A program made the position numbers and the translations under genes. From a virus: DNA of 38,508 bases. Shown here one piece after another: positions 21,652-30,422 of this stretch (position 1 is its first letter; each line of letters opens with the position of its first letter). The notes beneath the pieces are model-generated. The model was not told the DNA's origin. It searched no databases and was given only the letters and a program-made list of their open reading frames with translations. The DNA lies in IMG/VR virus record IMGVR_UViG_3300042914_002812, positions 1-38,508 of that record, one strand, 5' to 3'.

Positions 21652-22398
21652 CTACTCGCCCGATGGCGTGTTGTCGCGCTCTGGCGCGCTGTCCTGAGGC
21701 GCTGCGCTGGCTGCCGCCGCAGCTGCCTCGTCGTGGATGCTCGACGCCGCACGGGCAGCCACGAGGCGCGTAGCGAGCACCACGACCAGGTGCGACAATG
21801 CCTCTCGCTGGAAGCGCGACAAGGCCACTTGCGCCGACTGCAGATCGCTTTGGGAGATGACCTCCACGAGCGCATCGACCTCATCTGGCGTGAGCACGCG
21901 CACACCACCGGCCTCGCTCGATCGGACTTCGTTGACCAACGAGAGCAGGCTCGCGATCTGATCTGCCGTCAGCTTTTCGATGATCCACCGCACGCTCGGA
22001 AACGCTGGGTGCATGCCCTCAACGCCGGGATCGTTGCCTCGCACGGCTGCATGCAGAATCGACGCAGCTTTGGCATCCTGCACGAGGTCGTTGTCGTTCT
22101 TCAGCTGCTCGCCACCCTCGCCAGTAGCAATGCGCGCAACGTACTCGTGAGCGCGCTTGAGCGCTAGATCCTGCTCTCCCTTCGTGGGCACTCGGATCCA
22201 CACCTTTGAACCAGGCGTGCCGAGCAGCTCGGACACGTCGAACTCGACCTTGCGCCGGTTGCCAGCGCGCTCGCGAAGCGCCTTGGCGAGCTGGCTTTCA
22301 TATTCGCCAGGCATCACGTCTGGCGAAGCGTTTGCGCCGCCTGGCCTCGCGTTCATCTGACTCAACCGCTGCGAGATGTTCCCCTGCTGGAATGTCAT
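21652..22398 (-). CDS. Tail assembly chaperone-like protein
   Basis: 248 residues from ATG 22398, preceded by AAGGGG (a usable Shine-Dalgarno). Residues about 55-85 (VEFDVSELLGTPGSKVWIRV, then TKGEQDLALKRAHEY) have the look of gpG-type tail assembly chaperones. The C-terminus is Ala/Ser-rich and acidic. It lies upstream of the tape measure, the expected site. The same reading frame is open back to 22473 inside the previous gene, so a -2 or +1 frameshift fusion is possible; see findings. Confidence 0.6.
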   Translation of the reverse strand: MTFQQGNISQRLSQMNARPGGANASPDVMPGEYESQLAKALRERAGNRRKVEFDVSELLGTPGSKVWIRVPTKGEQDLALKRAHEYVARIATGEGGEQLKNDNDLVQDAKAASILHAAVRGNDPGVEGMHPAFPSVRWIIEKLTADQIASLLSLVNEVRSSEAGGVRVLTPDEVDALVEVISQSDLQSAQVALSRFQREALSHLVVVLATRLVAARAASSIHDEAAAAAASAAPQDSAPERDNTPSGE

Positions 22399-22399
22399 G

Positions 22400-22966
22400 T
22401 TACCCCTTCGTGCTCCATGCTGCGTCGAAGGCCAACCACTGGCCATCGGTGATGTATCCCATCGGCATGCCAAAAAACCGATCCGGCTGCGGCTGAAAGT
22501 GCGCTGTCATCGACAGGTGCGTCGCGCTTTCGATCACGGCTCGCCGCAGCGCGTAGTTGCTCGGATGCAACGCGCCCTCTCGTAGCACACCATGCCACGC
22601 CTTGAGGTCCGAGCGCCCGTAGATGGGCGCAACGATGCACAGCGCGCGAAAGACCTCGTTGCTGATGGCGAGCGCGTCCTCATAGGGCGCGCACCCGAAC
22701 TGCGACAAGCTTGAGAACGCGGGCGAGTCGTCGAGGTTGCGCAGGCATCGCACGACGAGCTCGTCGAGCACCACGTCCTGTCGCTGCTCGTCCATGTGCT
22801 CGCCGATCGGGATGATCTCTTCGATCTCGTGCCCGGCGAGCCCTTCGACCACCAGGTCTGGCAAGCCGAGGCTCACAAGCGAAACACGCCACCGAGGGCG
22901 CCTTGCAACCGAGCACAGCGTGCGGAACAGCTGTGCCGGCGAGACATCCTTCGGTGGCGTGCGCAT
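22400..22966 (-). CDS. Tail region protein, chaperone position
   Basis: 188 residues starting MRTPPKDVSPAQLFRTLCSV. It lies directly after the tail tube gene, where Mu and P2 encode the first of two chaperone products. Alpha-helical, with an ILDNGV-free hydrophobic middle (EVFRALCIVAPIYGRSDLKAW) and an aromatic C-terminus (FFGMPMGYITDGQWLAFDAAW). I cannot assign a family. The stop TAA lies at 22402-22400, immediately before the next gene. Confidence 0.62.
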   Translation of the reverse strand: MRTPPKDVSPAQLFRTLCSVARRPRWRVSLVSLGLPDLVVEGLAGHEIEEIIPIGEHMDEQRQDVVLDELVVRCLRNLDDSPAFSSLSQFGCAPYEDALAISNEVFRALCIVAPIYGRSDLKAWHGVLREGALHPSNYALRRAVIESATHLSMTAHFQPQPDRFFGMPMGYITDGQWLAFDAAWSTKG

Positions 22967-22992
22967 GAGGCCTGCCTACCAGGTCGCTAGCG

Positions 22993-23361
22993 TCAGGAGA
23001 AGGGCGAAGCCTGTACCGTCATGCTCACGTCGAGGCGGCTCGGGTCAGCGGGCGAGCTCGAGAGCGCGGGCCCGTTGATCATGCCTTGGGCGATCATGGT
23101 CTCGCCGCTGTCGGTGCTGACCTTGACCGACACGATCGAGTTGGCGAGGAAGTAGCCGACGTAGTCCACGCGGTCGCCGCTCGCGGGGATGAAGCCCTTG
23201 ATGCTCACGGTGGCGTTTTTCGGCGGGATGTAGAAGCCGGCGAGATCCTGCACCAGTGTGCTGATCGGCATGGGGTCGCCGTTGTACTTGACGTCGACGC
23301 TCTCGGCCTCTCCGTCAAGTTTTCCCTCGATGCTCACGTAGTAGCGTGCGTAGAATCGCAT
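22993..23361 (-). CDS. Tail tube protein
   Basis: 122 residues directly downstream of the sheath gene, the conserved place for the tube protein. It is beta-rich (YYVSIEGKLDGEAESVDVKY, STLVQDLAGFYIPPKNATVSIKG) and starts on MRFYAR. Six-fold stacked rings of this protein would form the inner tail tube. The assignment rests on context plus composition. GGAG lies twelve bases before the ATG. Confidence 0.7.
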   Translation of the reverse strand: MRFYARYYVSIEGKLDGEAESVDVKYNGDPMPISTLVQDLAGFYIPPKNATVSIKGFIPASGDRVDYVGYFLANSIVSVKVSTDSGETMIAQGMINGPALSSSPADPSRLDVSMTVQASPFS

Positions 23362-23379
23362 GGTGGTTCTTGGCTCCTA

Positions 23380-24933
23380 TCAGTAGGCGGGAGAGGCCTC
23401 GCGGAGCGTGAACTCCGAGAAGAGATTGTGTTGCACGGCGTACAGGTTGAAGCTCGCCGCGAGACCACCGGGCCGACGCGTGACCAGGATGCTGTCGAGC
23501 GAGCTCGCGAGCACCGAGGGCGACGGGTCGAGCAGCGGCGAACCGTACAGCCCGAACGGCGCTGGGCCCGAAGCATCGACGAACACGTTGCGGATGAGTG
23601 CTCCGAGCGTCTGCGGCGTATCCACACCCGGCACGGGCTTTGCGCCAGGCAACGGATCGTCGGCCACCTTGCCCTGCTTCTGCTCGCGATAGCGCGTGCC
23701 GATGACGTCCCAGATGGTGAACATCACGGACGTGATGTGCCCCTCGCTCGCGCGGTAGTCTTTGGTGCCTTGATCGTTCAGCGACCTCGAGGTGATGTGA
23801 CGCACGAGGTATGCCTGGCCGGTGGCGCGAGCGCCGATGGGGCACACGCCGTCCTTGAGCAGCTGTTCGATCTCGGTGGGCGTCCACCAGTCCGATTTGC
23901 TGTACGGCACCGGGCAGTTGAACTTGGTGGTGCTCGTGTTGCTGTAGCCGGCCAAGTTGGCCGCGGGGTCCACCATCTGCTGCGAGCGCATCACGCCGCA
24001 GAGATGCGCCGCGATCATGCCTGGCGTCCAGTCGCTGTTTTTTGAGGCGAAGAAGAACGCGTAGACGCTGTTTGCGTCGCTGTCCGTTGCGACGGTGGAG
24101 CTCTGCGCTTGCGTGCCCACCAGGCCGAACACCACCATCTGGCTCTTGCCGTTGATCGGCAAGGCCTGATCGCGAATCATCGCAATGTGCTCGCCGACGC
24201 CGTTGTCGGTTGCGGTCGGAGCCGACGTCGAGAATTTGGGCGAGATCTGGTAGGTGTACTCGCCGAGCGCCGCGGTCGTAATGGCAGTCGAAAAGTCATC
24301 CTCGTTGGTGCCGTTGGTCAAAGCTCCAACGCTCACGGTCGTGGTCACGATGGACGTGGGCGCGACGATGTAGGCGCGCACGCGAGCAAGCACGTAGTCC
24401 TGTCGCACGCCGAGGTTGGCCGTGGTCAGCGTGACGACGCCAGTCGATGCGCTTGCCGTCAGTGGGAGCGAGCCGTCGTCGAACGCGTTGATCGCATCGC
24501 GGCAGGCTTCGCCGATCTGCGTGGCAGTCTGCGCGTTCGTGATGGGAAACGTGATGTCCTGTCCCAGGATGGTCACCACGCCCGTCGTCGCAGCCGTCGA
24601 GGTGTTCGTGAACGTGATGTCGATCGTCGCCGCCGTGCCGCTGCCGCTCTCTGGTGGAGCGATGATGTACACGCGCGCATCTGGATTGATGGCGACGAAC
24701 TGCCGATACAGCAGGCGCGCCTCGCTCTTGCGCCCGAAGCGCAACACGCAATCCTCGTCGCTCGCGATGGGAGCGCCGATGGTGTTGGTGGTCTCGCTGC
24801 CTGCGCTCGTCTTGTTGCCGAAGATGAGCACGGGCCGGTCGCTCGAGACACCGGACGAGATACCGGCGCCGAACACGAACTCGCGCACGATGCCGGGCGT
24901 GCGTCGAGTGGGGGAGAGTCCAGTGAGTGCCAT
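23380..24933 (-). CDS. Contractile tail sheath protein (Mu gpL-like)
   Basis: 517 residues from ATG 24933 (GGAG nine bases upstream); a TTG six bases earlier is less likely. It begins MALTGLSPTRRTPGIVREFVFGAG, as sheath proteins do with the conserved strand that links to the neighbouring subunit, and contains a beta-rich insertion rich in Thr (about residues 110-150). The C-terminal domain (DDPLPGAKPVPGVDTPQTLG, then ASLDSILVTRRPGGLAASF) carries the sheath C-terminal core. Identifies the tail as contractile. Confidence 0.85.
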   Translation of the reverse strand: MALTGLSPTRRTPGIVREFVFGAGISSGVSSDRPVLIFGNKTSAGSETTNTIGAPIASDEDCVLRFGRKSEARLLYRQFVAINPDARVYIIAPPESGSGTAATIDITFTNTSTAATTGVVTILGQDITFPITNAQTATQIGEACRDAINAFDDGSLPLTASASTGVVTLTTANLGVRQDYVLARVRAYIVAPTSIVTTTVSVGALTNGTNEDDFSTAITTAALGEYTYQISPKFSTSAPTATDNGVGEHIAMIRDQALPINGKSQMVVFGLVGTQAQSSTVATDSDANSVYAFFFASKNSDWTPGMIAAHLCGVMRSQQMVDPAANLAGYSNTSTTKFNCPVPYSKSDWWTPTEIEQLLKDGVCPIGARATGQAYLVRHITSRSLNDQGTKDYRASEGHITSVMFTIWDVIGTRYREQKQGKVADDPLPGAKPVPGVDTPQTLGALIRNVFVDASGPAPFGLYGSPLLDPSPSVLASSLDSILVTRRPGGLAASFNLYAVQHNLFSEFTLREASPAY

Positions 24934-24935
24934 CG

Positions 24936-25292
24936 TCAATCGCTCCTATTGCGTGAGTCGTTTTTGCGTGTGGAACCAGGCTGCGCCACGGGCGCAAGCT
25001 TCGCTTCTGCGAGCGCACGCGTCGGAGCGTCGCACTCGCCGAGTAATCGGATCTCCCCGTCGGCTGCTGCGCGTCGGATGCGCAAGTGCTCCGAGCGCTT
25101 CACCTCCACGAGCTCGCGCACCACGTCGAACGCCTCGATGGCCTTGCGCGTGTCTCGCGTGCCTTGCTGGTCAGCTGGGCGCGCTACGAACTTGAGGCCG
25201 ATGTACCGCGGCGGCTGCCCCTCCGACGCAGCCCCATCGGGATGCGCCACGAGCGAGCCCTTGATCCCCTCGACATGTACCCAGAGCGGCAT
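24936..25292 (-). CDS. Hypothetical phage tail-region protein, 118 residues
   Basis: ATG 25292, preceded by AGGAGGGAGCGC (strong Shine-Dalgarno, six bases spacing). It begins MPLWVHVEGIKGSLVAHPDG; the middle is basic (KFVARPADQQGTRDTRKAIEA), the C-terminus is Ala/Lys-rich. It fills the place just before the sheath, where Mu has small genes such as gp38. No family is recognised. Confidence 0.7.
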   Translation of the reverse strand: MPLWVHVEGIKGSLVAHPDGAASEGQPPRYIGLKFVARPADQQGTRDTRKAIEAFDVVRELVEVKRSEHLRIRRAAADGEIRLLGECDAPTRALAEAKLAPVAQPGSTRKNDSRNRSD

Positions 25293-25302
25293 GCGCTCCC
25301 TC

Positions 25303-25812
25303 CTACCAGGTTGAGACGCTGCGGAGCAGCCAGTTGGTGCCGTCGAAACACGCGCGCACGTTTGCCGCGCTCGAGACTGGCATCGTGTAGAGCGTGCCGC
25401 CACCGATGCCACCGTTTACGACGGCAACCGTGTAGGCGTTTGTGTCGGTGCGCGTGAGCTCGAGTACGTCACCCGCGGCGGCGTTGGTGGTGCTCAGGGT
25501 GATGGTGCGGTTGACCGAGAGCGGGCCAACAACGCGTCGCCACGCGCCTTGCCCCACGGTGATGGTGGGCGACGCGTCGGCGATGTCTGCGCCCTTGTCG
25601 TCGTTGCGACAGAGCAGCCAGCGCCCTTCGTAGCCGCTTGTGCCAGCGATGACCGTGCGACCATCCGCCGTGCTCTGGTCGTTGGGCACCCAGCGAAAGA
25701 GCTGCCCGCCGCTGTCGAGCGTGTGCCCGTATCGATAGAACGGCACGCCGTAGACACCAGCAAGCAGAGCGCGCGACTGGTAGACATTCGGCTTGTCATC
25801 TTGCGTGGTCAT
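25303..25812 (-). CDS. Head/tail structural protein, 169 residues
   Basis: ATG 25812 (ATGA overlap). The N-terminal 40 residues are hydrophilic; a beta-rich core follows (RTITLSTTNAAAGDVLELTRTDTN) and the C-terminus is CFDGTNWLLRSVSTW, the FDGTNWLL-type ending common to phage virion beta-sandwiches and fibre tips. It may be a decoration or neck protein. No certain family. Confidence 0.65.
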   Translation of the reverse strand: MTTQDDKPNVYQSRALLAGVYGVPFYRYGHTLDSGGQLFRWVPNDQSTADGRTVIAGTSGYEGRWLLCRNDDKGADIADASPTITVGQGAWRRVVGPLSVNRTITLSTTNAAAGDVLELTRTDTNAYTVAVVNGGIGGGTLYTMPVSSAANVRACFDGTNWLLRSVSTW

Positions 25813-26579
25813 GGCAGGTAGCCCTCTTTCACAAGCACCACGTCGCCTGCGTCTGCGACCTCGGTGTTGGTGTAGATCCCAGCGTCGACGAATGCGTTTT
25901 CGTCGGCTGGCAGCGAGAACGTGTCGAGCCCGATTCGCTCCCAGATCGTGAGCTTGCACAGGAGCCCGAGGAACACGCGCTGCACGCGTCCGTCTGCGTC
26001 CATGCCGCGGCCACCAGCACCACCTGGAATCGCTGCCAAAAGCTGCGGCTCTCCGCCGCCGTATTCAACGGAAAAGTCCTCAATCTTGCCCGTGAGCATG
26101 CCGCGGATGTTCTCGCCAGCCGGGTAGCCGTTGAAACCGAAGGTCGGGTGCGCGAAGCGGTCAAACGCGCGGGCGAGCACGGCGTCGACGTCTTGCATAA
26201 GACCCGCGCGCATCGTCATCGCGCTCGGCATGTGCATCTCGGCGAAGATGTAATAGAGCGACAACGGCCTGGTGCGATACGAATAGACCAGCGTCCGATC
26301 CACGAAGGACGTGGGCCCGCTCTGCCATACGAAGAGCGCAGGCTTGCCGATCTCTTCGCGCAACCACACTTGCTCAGGATTCCACGAGTACACGTTTGCC
26401 GCTGGGCATGCGTCCGCACTCGTGGGCGTCTGCACCGCAAGGCGAGCGTCGAGCATGGCCTTGAGCCAGTGACGCGCGTACGCCGCGATCAAGTCCACTG
26501 CAAGGTCGCTGCTGGCATCTGCGATGGTACCAGCTGCAAGCGGTAGGGTTACGCCGCCAACCGTGCTTTCGATGGCCAT
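25809..26579 (-). CDS. Neck / tail-terminator-position protein
   Basis: 256 residues, helix-rich at the start (SSDLAVDLIAAYARHWLKAM) with a mixed alpha/beta core (VWQSGPTSFVDRTLVYSYRT). Located between connector-like genes and the sheath, the usual site of the tail terminator or neck protein (Mu gp37 position). TGATG or ATGA junctions couple it on both sides. Position is the main evidence; no signature is obvious. Confidence 0.6.
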   Translation of the reverse strand: MAIESTVGGVTLPLAAGTIADASSDLAVDLIAAYARHWLKAMLDARLAVQTPTSADACPAANVYSWNPEQVWLREEIGKPALFVWQSGPTSFVDRTLVYSYRTRPLSLYYIFAEMHMPSAMTMRAGLMQDVDAVLARAFDRFAHPTFGFNGYPAGENIRGMLTGKIEDFSVEYGGGEPQLLAAIPGGAGGRGMDADGRVQRVFLGLLCKLTIWERIGLDTFSLPADENAFVDAGIYTNTEVADAGDVVLVKEGYLP

Positions 26580-26989
26580 CAGAAGGGCCTCGTGCGCTCG
26601 AGCGTGCGCAGCATCAGGTGCATGCGAAAGGGTCGGCTCGTGTCGATGTCCACAAGCTCGTAACGGCGTGTGCCGTTGTTGCCGATGACCAAGAAGAACA
26701 GCTCCTGATTGCTGTTCATCGTCGGCCGGACGTCAGCGTACGTGTAACCCACGCCGAGCATGTTTGGCGTGATGGGCCCCACGTCTACTTCGTTGCCAGA
26801 CATCATCTCGCGAGCCTTTGGCAACGGATGAAACTCAAGCACGTCGTCGGTGTACGTGCCGAGGTTGACGCCTGGTCCTGTCCACGTGCGAACCACACGT
26901 TGCACGATGTTCGTTCGCACGCCGAGCTGTTCGGGGATAGCTCGGATGCCGTCGATCTCTGGGATGAGACCATCGCGCAGCGTGGTCAT
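26579..26989 (-). CDS. Head-tail joining protein candidate
   Basis: 136 residues: RDGLIPEIDGIRAIPEQLGVRTNIVQRVVRTWTG forms a likely amphipathic N-terminal helix and strand, followed by TPNMLGVGYTYADVRPTMNS and a strand-rich C-terminus. The start MTTLRDGLIPEIDG resembles neck proteins I have seen in Mu-like phages. It overlaps the gene upstream by TGATG. The call rests on position plus a general resemblance. Confidence 0.58.
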   Translation of the reverse strand: MTTLRDGLIPEIDGIRAIPEQLGVRTNIVQRVVRTWTGPGVNLGTYTDDVLEFHPLPKAREMMSGNEVDVGPITPNMLGVGYTYADVRPTMNSNQELFFLVIGNNGTRRYELVDIDTSRPFRMHLMLRTLERTRPF

Positions 26990-27600
26990 CAGTAGATGCT
27001 CACAGTGGCGGCGCTATCGCTTACGCGACGCCAGTAGTTCGGCACGCTCAGCGCGCTGCACAGCTCGTCGCGAATGCGCATCTGCGCTTCGTAGAGCATG
27101 CGAATGCGCGAGCCTCCGGTCGGGTAGCTGTTGCCGTAGAACTCGACCTCGTCGACCTTCTTGATTCCGGCGGACTGGTAGCCAGTGGCAATGGCCGCTT
27201 GCACCTGGTCAAGCCGTCGCAAGAGCGAACGCACGATGCCCTCGCCGCCGTCCACCGTCACCGGATAGGTGCCGCTGTGCGGGTGTTGCAGCTGCACCGT
27301 GATGACGCTGCCAGCGATGCTCTGCACCGTAGCTGCCTCTTGCCTCGTGTCGACGTCGACCCACACGCGCTGACCCGCGGCAAAGCCGGTCGCGCTAGCA
27401 AGCGTCAACGCAACGGGCGTCGGCACGGTGGCATCTGTCACCGCCGTTGAGCTCGTCGTCGTTGCGCCTGCCTGCATGTAGGTGGCGATGACCTGGTTGA
27501 AGATGGCCACCACGGACACGTACGGCTCAGCGCCTGCGTTGAGCAGGTTGTACCCGCACTCGAAGCGCAGCCGGATGATCTCGGACTCTAGGAGCGCCAT
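26989..27600 (-). CDS. Head-tail connector-position protein
   Basis: 203 residues. The N-terminus is helical (LLESEIIRLRFECGYNLLNAG); the middle holds an SH3/OB-like stretch (VALTLASATGFAAGQRVWVDV, residues 62-82) followed by VQLQHPHSG; the C-terminus has an amphipathic helix (EAQMRIRDELCSALSV). It directly follows the capsid-side genes, so it probably caps the portal. ATG at 27600. Confidence 0.58.
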   Translation of the reverse strand: MALLESEIIRLRFECGYNLLNAGAEPYVSVVAIFNQVIATYMQAGATTTSSTAVTDATVPTPVALTLASATGFAAGQRVWVDVDTRQEAATVQSIAGSVITVQLQHPHSGTYPVTVDGGEGIVRSLLRRLDQVQAAIATGYQSAGIKKVDEVEFYGNSYPTGGSRIRMLYEAQMRIRDELCSALSVPNYWRRVSDSAATVSIY

Positions 27601-27634
27601 GCGTGCCTCGTGGTGGTCATCGCGTCGTCAGCGG

Positions 27635-28060
27635 TCAGGCGCCGCGGACGTACTTGTACTGGATCGAGTAGGTGTCCGTCGCGCCGCCCGTTGCCACGCC
27701 GTTCACCACGACGAGACGAGCGAATGACCAGGAGTACGCCGCCGACGGCGCAGGAAGCACCTTGGTCACAGCCGCGTCAGCGCCAGCCGTACCGGTGGCG
27801 AGCACCACGTTGGCCGGGTTGTTTGCAGCACCAGCGACGTCGTACCAGGTCGAGCCATCTTCGCTCACCTGCCAGTAGGCCGACAGGGTGAGCGTGTTGG
27901 TCTCGGCGTCGACGATGACGAGCGCAGCGAGCGTGCCGTTGACCACGCCGCCAGCGGGACCCCAGATGCTGACGCTTGCGCCAGGCTTGACGGTGCCTGC
28001 GACGTCGGTGTCAAAGTTGCCCGACGTGGCGGGCGTGAGCGGAATGCGTTTGCCGTCCAT
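27635..28060 (-). CDS. Head decoration/beta-sandwich protein
   Basis: 141 residues, Ala/Val/Gly/Thr-rich, starting behind AGGAGGAGGA (strong Shine-Dalgarno). The central segment SAYWQVSEDGSTWYDVAGA matches the TSYDGGTTWYDYAHF segment of the protein at 33635-34075, indicating that both share a beta-sandwich with a DG-x-TWYD edge. Likely a surface or minor head protein made in high amount, given the ribosome-binding site. Confidence 0.65.
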   Translation of the reverse strand: MDGKRIPLTPATSGNFDTDVAGTVKPGASVSIWGPAGGVVNGTLAALVIVDAETNTLTLSAYWQVSEDGSTWYDVAGAANNPANVVLATGTAGADAAVTKVLPAPSAAYSWSFARLVVVNGVATGGATDTYSIQYKYVRGA

Positions 28061-28083
28061 GGTCTAGTCCTCCTCCTGTTGGC

Positions 28084-29166
28084 TCAGGCCGAGCGGACCG
28101 AGACCACGAAGCGGTTATCGGCGAGACCGAAGGCGGCGTACATGAGCCACACCACCAGCACCTGCTCGCCGTAGTTGTCGTTCGTGTTGGGCATCACGCG
28201 CGGCAGGTCGCCGATCGCCGAGAGCAACACGCCAGGCCCGAACGCGTGGCCGTACTGCACCGGCACGCTCGAGGTGTTGAGCGTCGTGGAGAGCGTCTGG
28301 CTCTTGTAGATGCTCAGACGACCGATCGACTTGTAGTAGCTCTTGGCGAGCAACGGGTTGGCCGGGGGCTCGAACACCGCGAGACGCTGCGCCGATGGAT
28401 CCACCATGAGCTGCTGGATCTGGAGCGGCGTGAGCACGCAGATGTACTTGCCATCGCCGAAGGTCGGGATCTTCGCGTCCTCGAGCGTGCGCTCCACGCG
28501 GGTGAGCTGCTCGAAGTCGAGCGGGAACGAGTTGGCGGCGAGCGCATCGTTGGGCGCGCTCATGCCGGTGGGGTACACGGCGGACGAGGCTTGGTCGAGC
28601 AGAGCCACGAGCCACGAGTCGATCGACTTGTCGAAGTCGCGCTTGAGGTAGTGGCCGACGAGCTCGGACACGTTGTGGATCGCGCGGGTCGCATCGAAGC
28701 GATCCACGCCGTAGGGCTGCACGCTTGAGGCGCCGTAGGGGCCAGCGTAACGCTGGATGGTGAGCGGCACCTGCTCCATCGAGATGTTGAGCGGCGTCGT
28801 CGAGATGGTCGCACCGGCCGCGATGGTGCGGCTCGTGAGGGTGTACGTCGAGTCGGTGTAGAACGGGCGGTTGATGCGCACCGTGTGGCCGACGCCGGCG
28901 CCGAGCTCGGGCACGACCTTGATGGTCTGCGAGCTGACGGCATCGTCGAGCACGAGGCGCATGGACTCGATCGGAGGCACAGCCGCGCCGGTCTGGAGCA
29001 GCTGACGACCGGGGAGGCCGAGGCCCGCGGGCTGCGGGAGAGCGGCGCCGAGCGCGCTCTTCCACATCTGGGCGTACATGTACTGAGGCTCGGGCTGGAT
29101 GAGGAGCATCGCCGACGTGATGTCGAAGAACTCCTCGGGAAGAGACGCGCGAGAGATGACGGGCAT
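28084..29166 (-). CDS. Major capsid protein (HK97-fold candidate)
   Basis: 360 residues, immediately after the scaffold gene, with GGAGGA seven bases before the ATG. N-terminal segment MPVISRASLPEEFFDITSAM. The pattern of a long helix and extended loop (LVGHYLKRDFDKSIDSWLVALLDQ, residues about 170-195), the strand-rich axial region (FGDGKYICVLTPLQIQQLMV) and the C-terminal FVVSVRSA fit an HK97-fold capsid. No protease gene is evident near it, so the scaffold may not be cleaved. The capsid identity rests largely on length, position and composition. Confidence 0.75.
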   Translation of the reverse strand: MPVISRASLPEEFFDITSAMLLIQPEPQYMYAQMWKSALGAALPQPAGLGLPGRQLLQTGAAVPPIESMRLVLDDAVSSQTIKVVPELGAGVGHTVRINRPFYTDSTYTLTSRTIAAGATISTTPLNISMEQVPLTIQRYAGPYGASSVQPYGVDRFDATRAIHNVSELVGHYLKRDFDKSIDSWLVALLDQASSAVYPTGMSAPNDALAANSFPLDFEQLTRVERTLEDAKIPTFGDGKYICVLTPLQIQQLMVDPSAQRLAVFEPPANPLLAKSYYKSIGRLSIYKSQTLSTTLNTSSVPVQYGHAFGPGVLLSAIGDLPRVMPNTNDNYGEQVLVVWLMYAAFGLADNRFVVSVRSA

Positions 29167-29212
29167 GGTTCAGTCCTCCACAGCCCGAGCGACAGTGCCG
29201 GGCATGATCTGG

Positions 29213-29884
29213 CTACTTCTGCGGATAGATCTCGGTGCGGTACGCCGCGAGATAGTGCGCGGCGAACACCGGGTTTTGCGCTCGGAGTCGATCGTACTCC
29301 GCGCGATGGTCCACGAGCTGTGCCGCCGTCGTTGACGCTGGCTGGCTCGTGGCGGCGCTGGTGGACGCAGGGGCGACTCGCGGTGCCGCTGCGGGCGTTG
29401 GCGCTGCTGTGGGCGCCGTAGGGGCCGCTGCAGCCGCTGCCGCTGCCGCTGCTTGCCACGTGGGCCGCAGGGCAGTGATGGCGCGTAGCTGCGCGGCCTT
29501 GTCGTCACCGGCGAGCGACGTTACCGCCGCGCGCTGGGCATCGGTGAGCGTCGAGAGCTCGACCTCGGCGCGTTGCGAAAGCACGCCCTCGAGCTGCTCT
29601 GCACGCTTGGCTGCGGCCTCGAGAGCGACGGTGCGCTCGGTGAGCCGCTGCAGTTCGGTCTTGCGCTCGTCCTCCAGCTTGCGTGCCGCCTCGAGCTGGG
29701 CCTTGGCCTTGTCGAAGTTTTCCACGCCGAGCATGCGCGCGATGTCGTTCATCGCTGCGGCCTTGGCGCGCTCGAGGCGCGCGTTGAGCCACGACGGGTC
29801 TGGCTGCTCGGCTGCGACGGGCGCATCGGGCACGACCTTGACGTCGGCTGGGTTGACGAGTTCTTCCGTGTCGGGCGTTTCCAT
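29213..29884 (-). CDS. Scaffold protein candidate
   Basis: 223 residues, highly charged coiled coil (38-105), then an Ala-rich tail with ten Ala in a row (145-154) and a Pro/Ala/Thr linker (155-188). The acidic start (ETPDTEELVNPADV), Gln/Lys-rich helix and place just before the major capsid gene are what internal scaffolding proteins look like. Ten consecutive Ala codons mark an unusually plain low-complexity run. GGAG seven bases upstream of the ATG. Confidence 0.72.
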   Translation of the reverse strand: METPDTEELVNPADVKVVPDAPVAAEQPDPSWLNARLERAKAAAMNDIARMLGVENFDKAKAQLEAARKLEDERKTELQRLTERTVALEAAAKRAEQLEGVLSQRAEVELSTLTDAQRAAVTSLAGDDKAAQLRAITALRPTWQAAAAAAAAAAPTAPTAAPTPAAAPRVAPASTSAATSQPASTTAAQLVDHRAEYDRLRAQNPVFAAHYLAAYRTEIYPQK

Positions 29885-29954
29885 TCGCTATCTCCTGCCG
29901 TGATTGCCGCTCACGTGGGCGTTGATTGTGGAGATGCGACCGAGCCTCCTAGAA

Positions 29955-30386
29955 TCAGGAGAGCGAGATCGCGACGATGAGCTGGAAGGGCCGATCCTCG
30001 ACGCCCGAGGCCGCGTTGACCTCGGTGCCGCTGCTGTTGGCCACGTTAAACGTGAGGTTCCCGCTGGAGATGGCGAAGTTGCCAGCGAAGAACTCGGTGG
30101 ACCCCTGAAGGCCCGACTGCACCATCATCGCGGCGTTGACGTTGGTGGCCGCGGGCAGGCCGAGGGTCACGGTCTTGCCGTCGCGGCGAGCCGCCTGGAT
30201 GAGCTGAGCGAGCGTGCTCGTCGTGCTCACGCCGTTGTTGCTGCCGCCGCCTCCGAGCTGGCCGTTGTCGCTGGCGGCGGTGTACGCGCCGAGCGTGAAC
30301 GAGACCAGAGCAGCGCCCTGCGAGCCGCCGGAGACGGGCTCTTGGATGACTTTGATACCGCGAATCGCACCGTAGATCGTTGCCAT
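29955..30386 (-). CDS. Head decoration/stabiliser-like protein
   Basis: 143 residues, Ser/Gly/Asn/Val-rich: LGGGGSNNGVSTTSTLAQLIQAARRDG; beta strands at both ends (GAALVSFTLGAY, FQLIVAISLS). It is the gene transcribed just before scaffold and capsid, a place often taken by decoration or head-stabilising proteins. GGAG nine bases before the ATG. No family is recognised. Confidence 0.62.
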   Translation of the reverse strand: MATIYGAIRGIKVIQEPVSGGSQGAALVSFTLGAYTAASDNGQLGGGGSNNGVSTTSTLAQLIQAARRDGKTVTLGLPAATNVNAAMMVQSGLQGSTEFFAGNFAISSGNLTFNVANSSGTEVNAASGVEDRPFQLIVAISLS

Positions 30387-30422
30387 GTGTCGTGGCTCCT
30401 AGTGAGAGAGTGAACGAGACGA

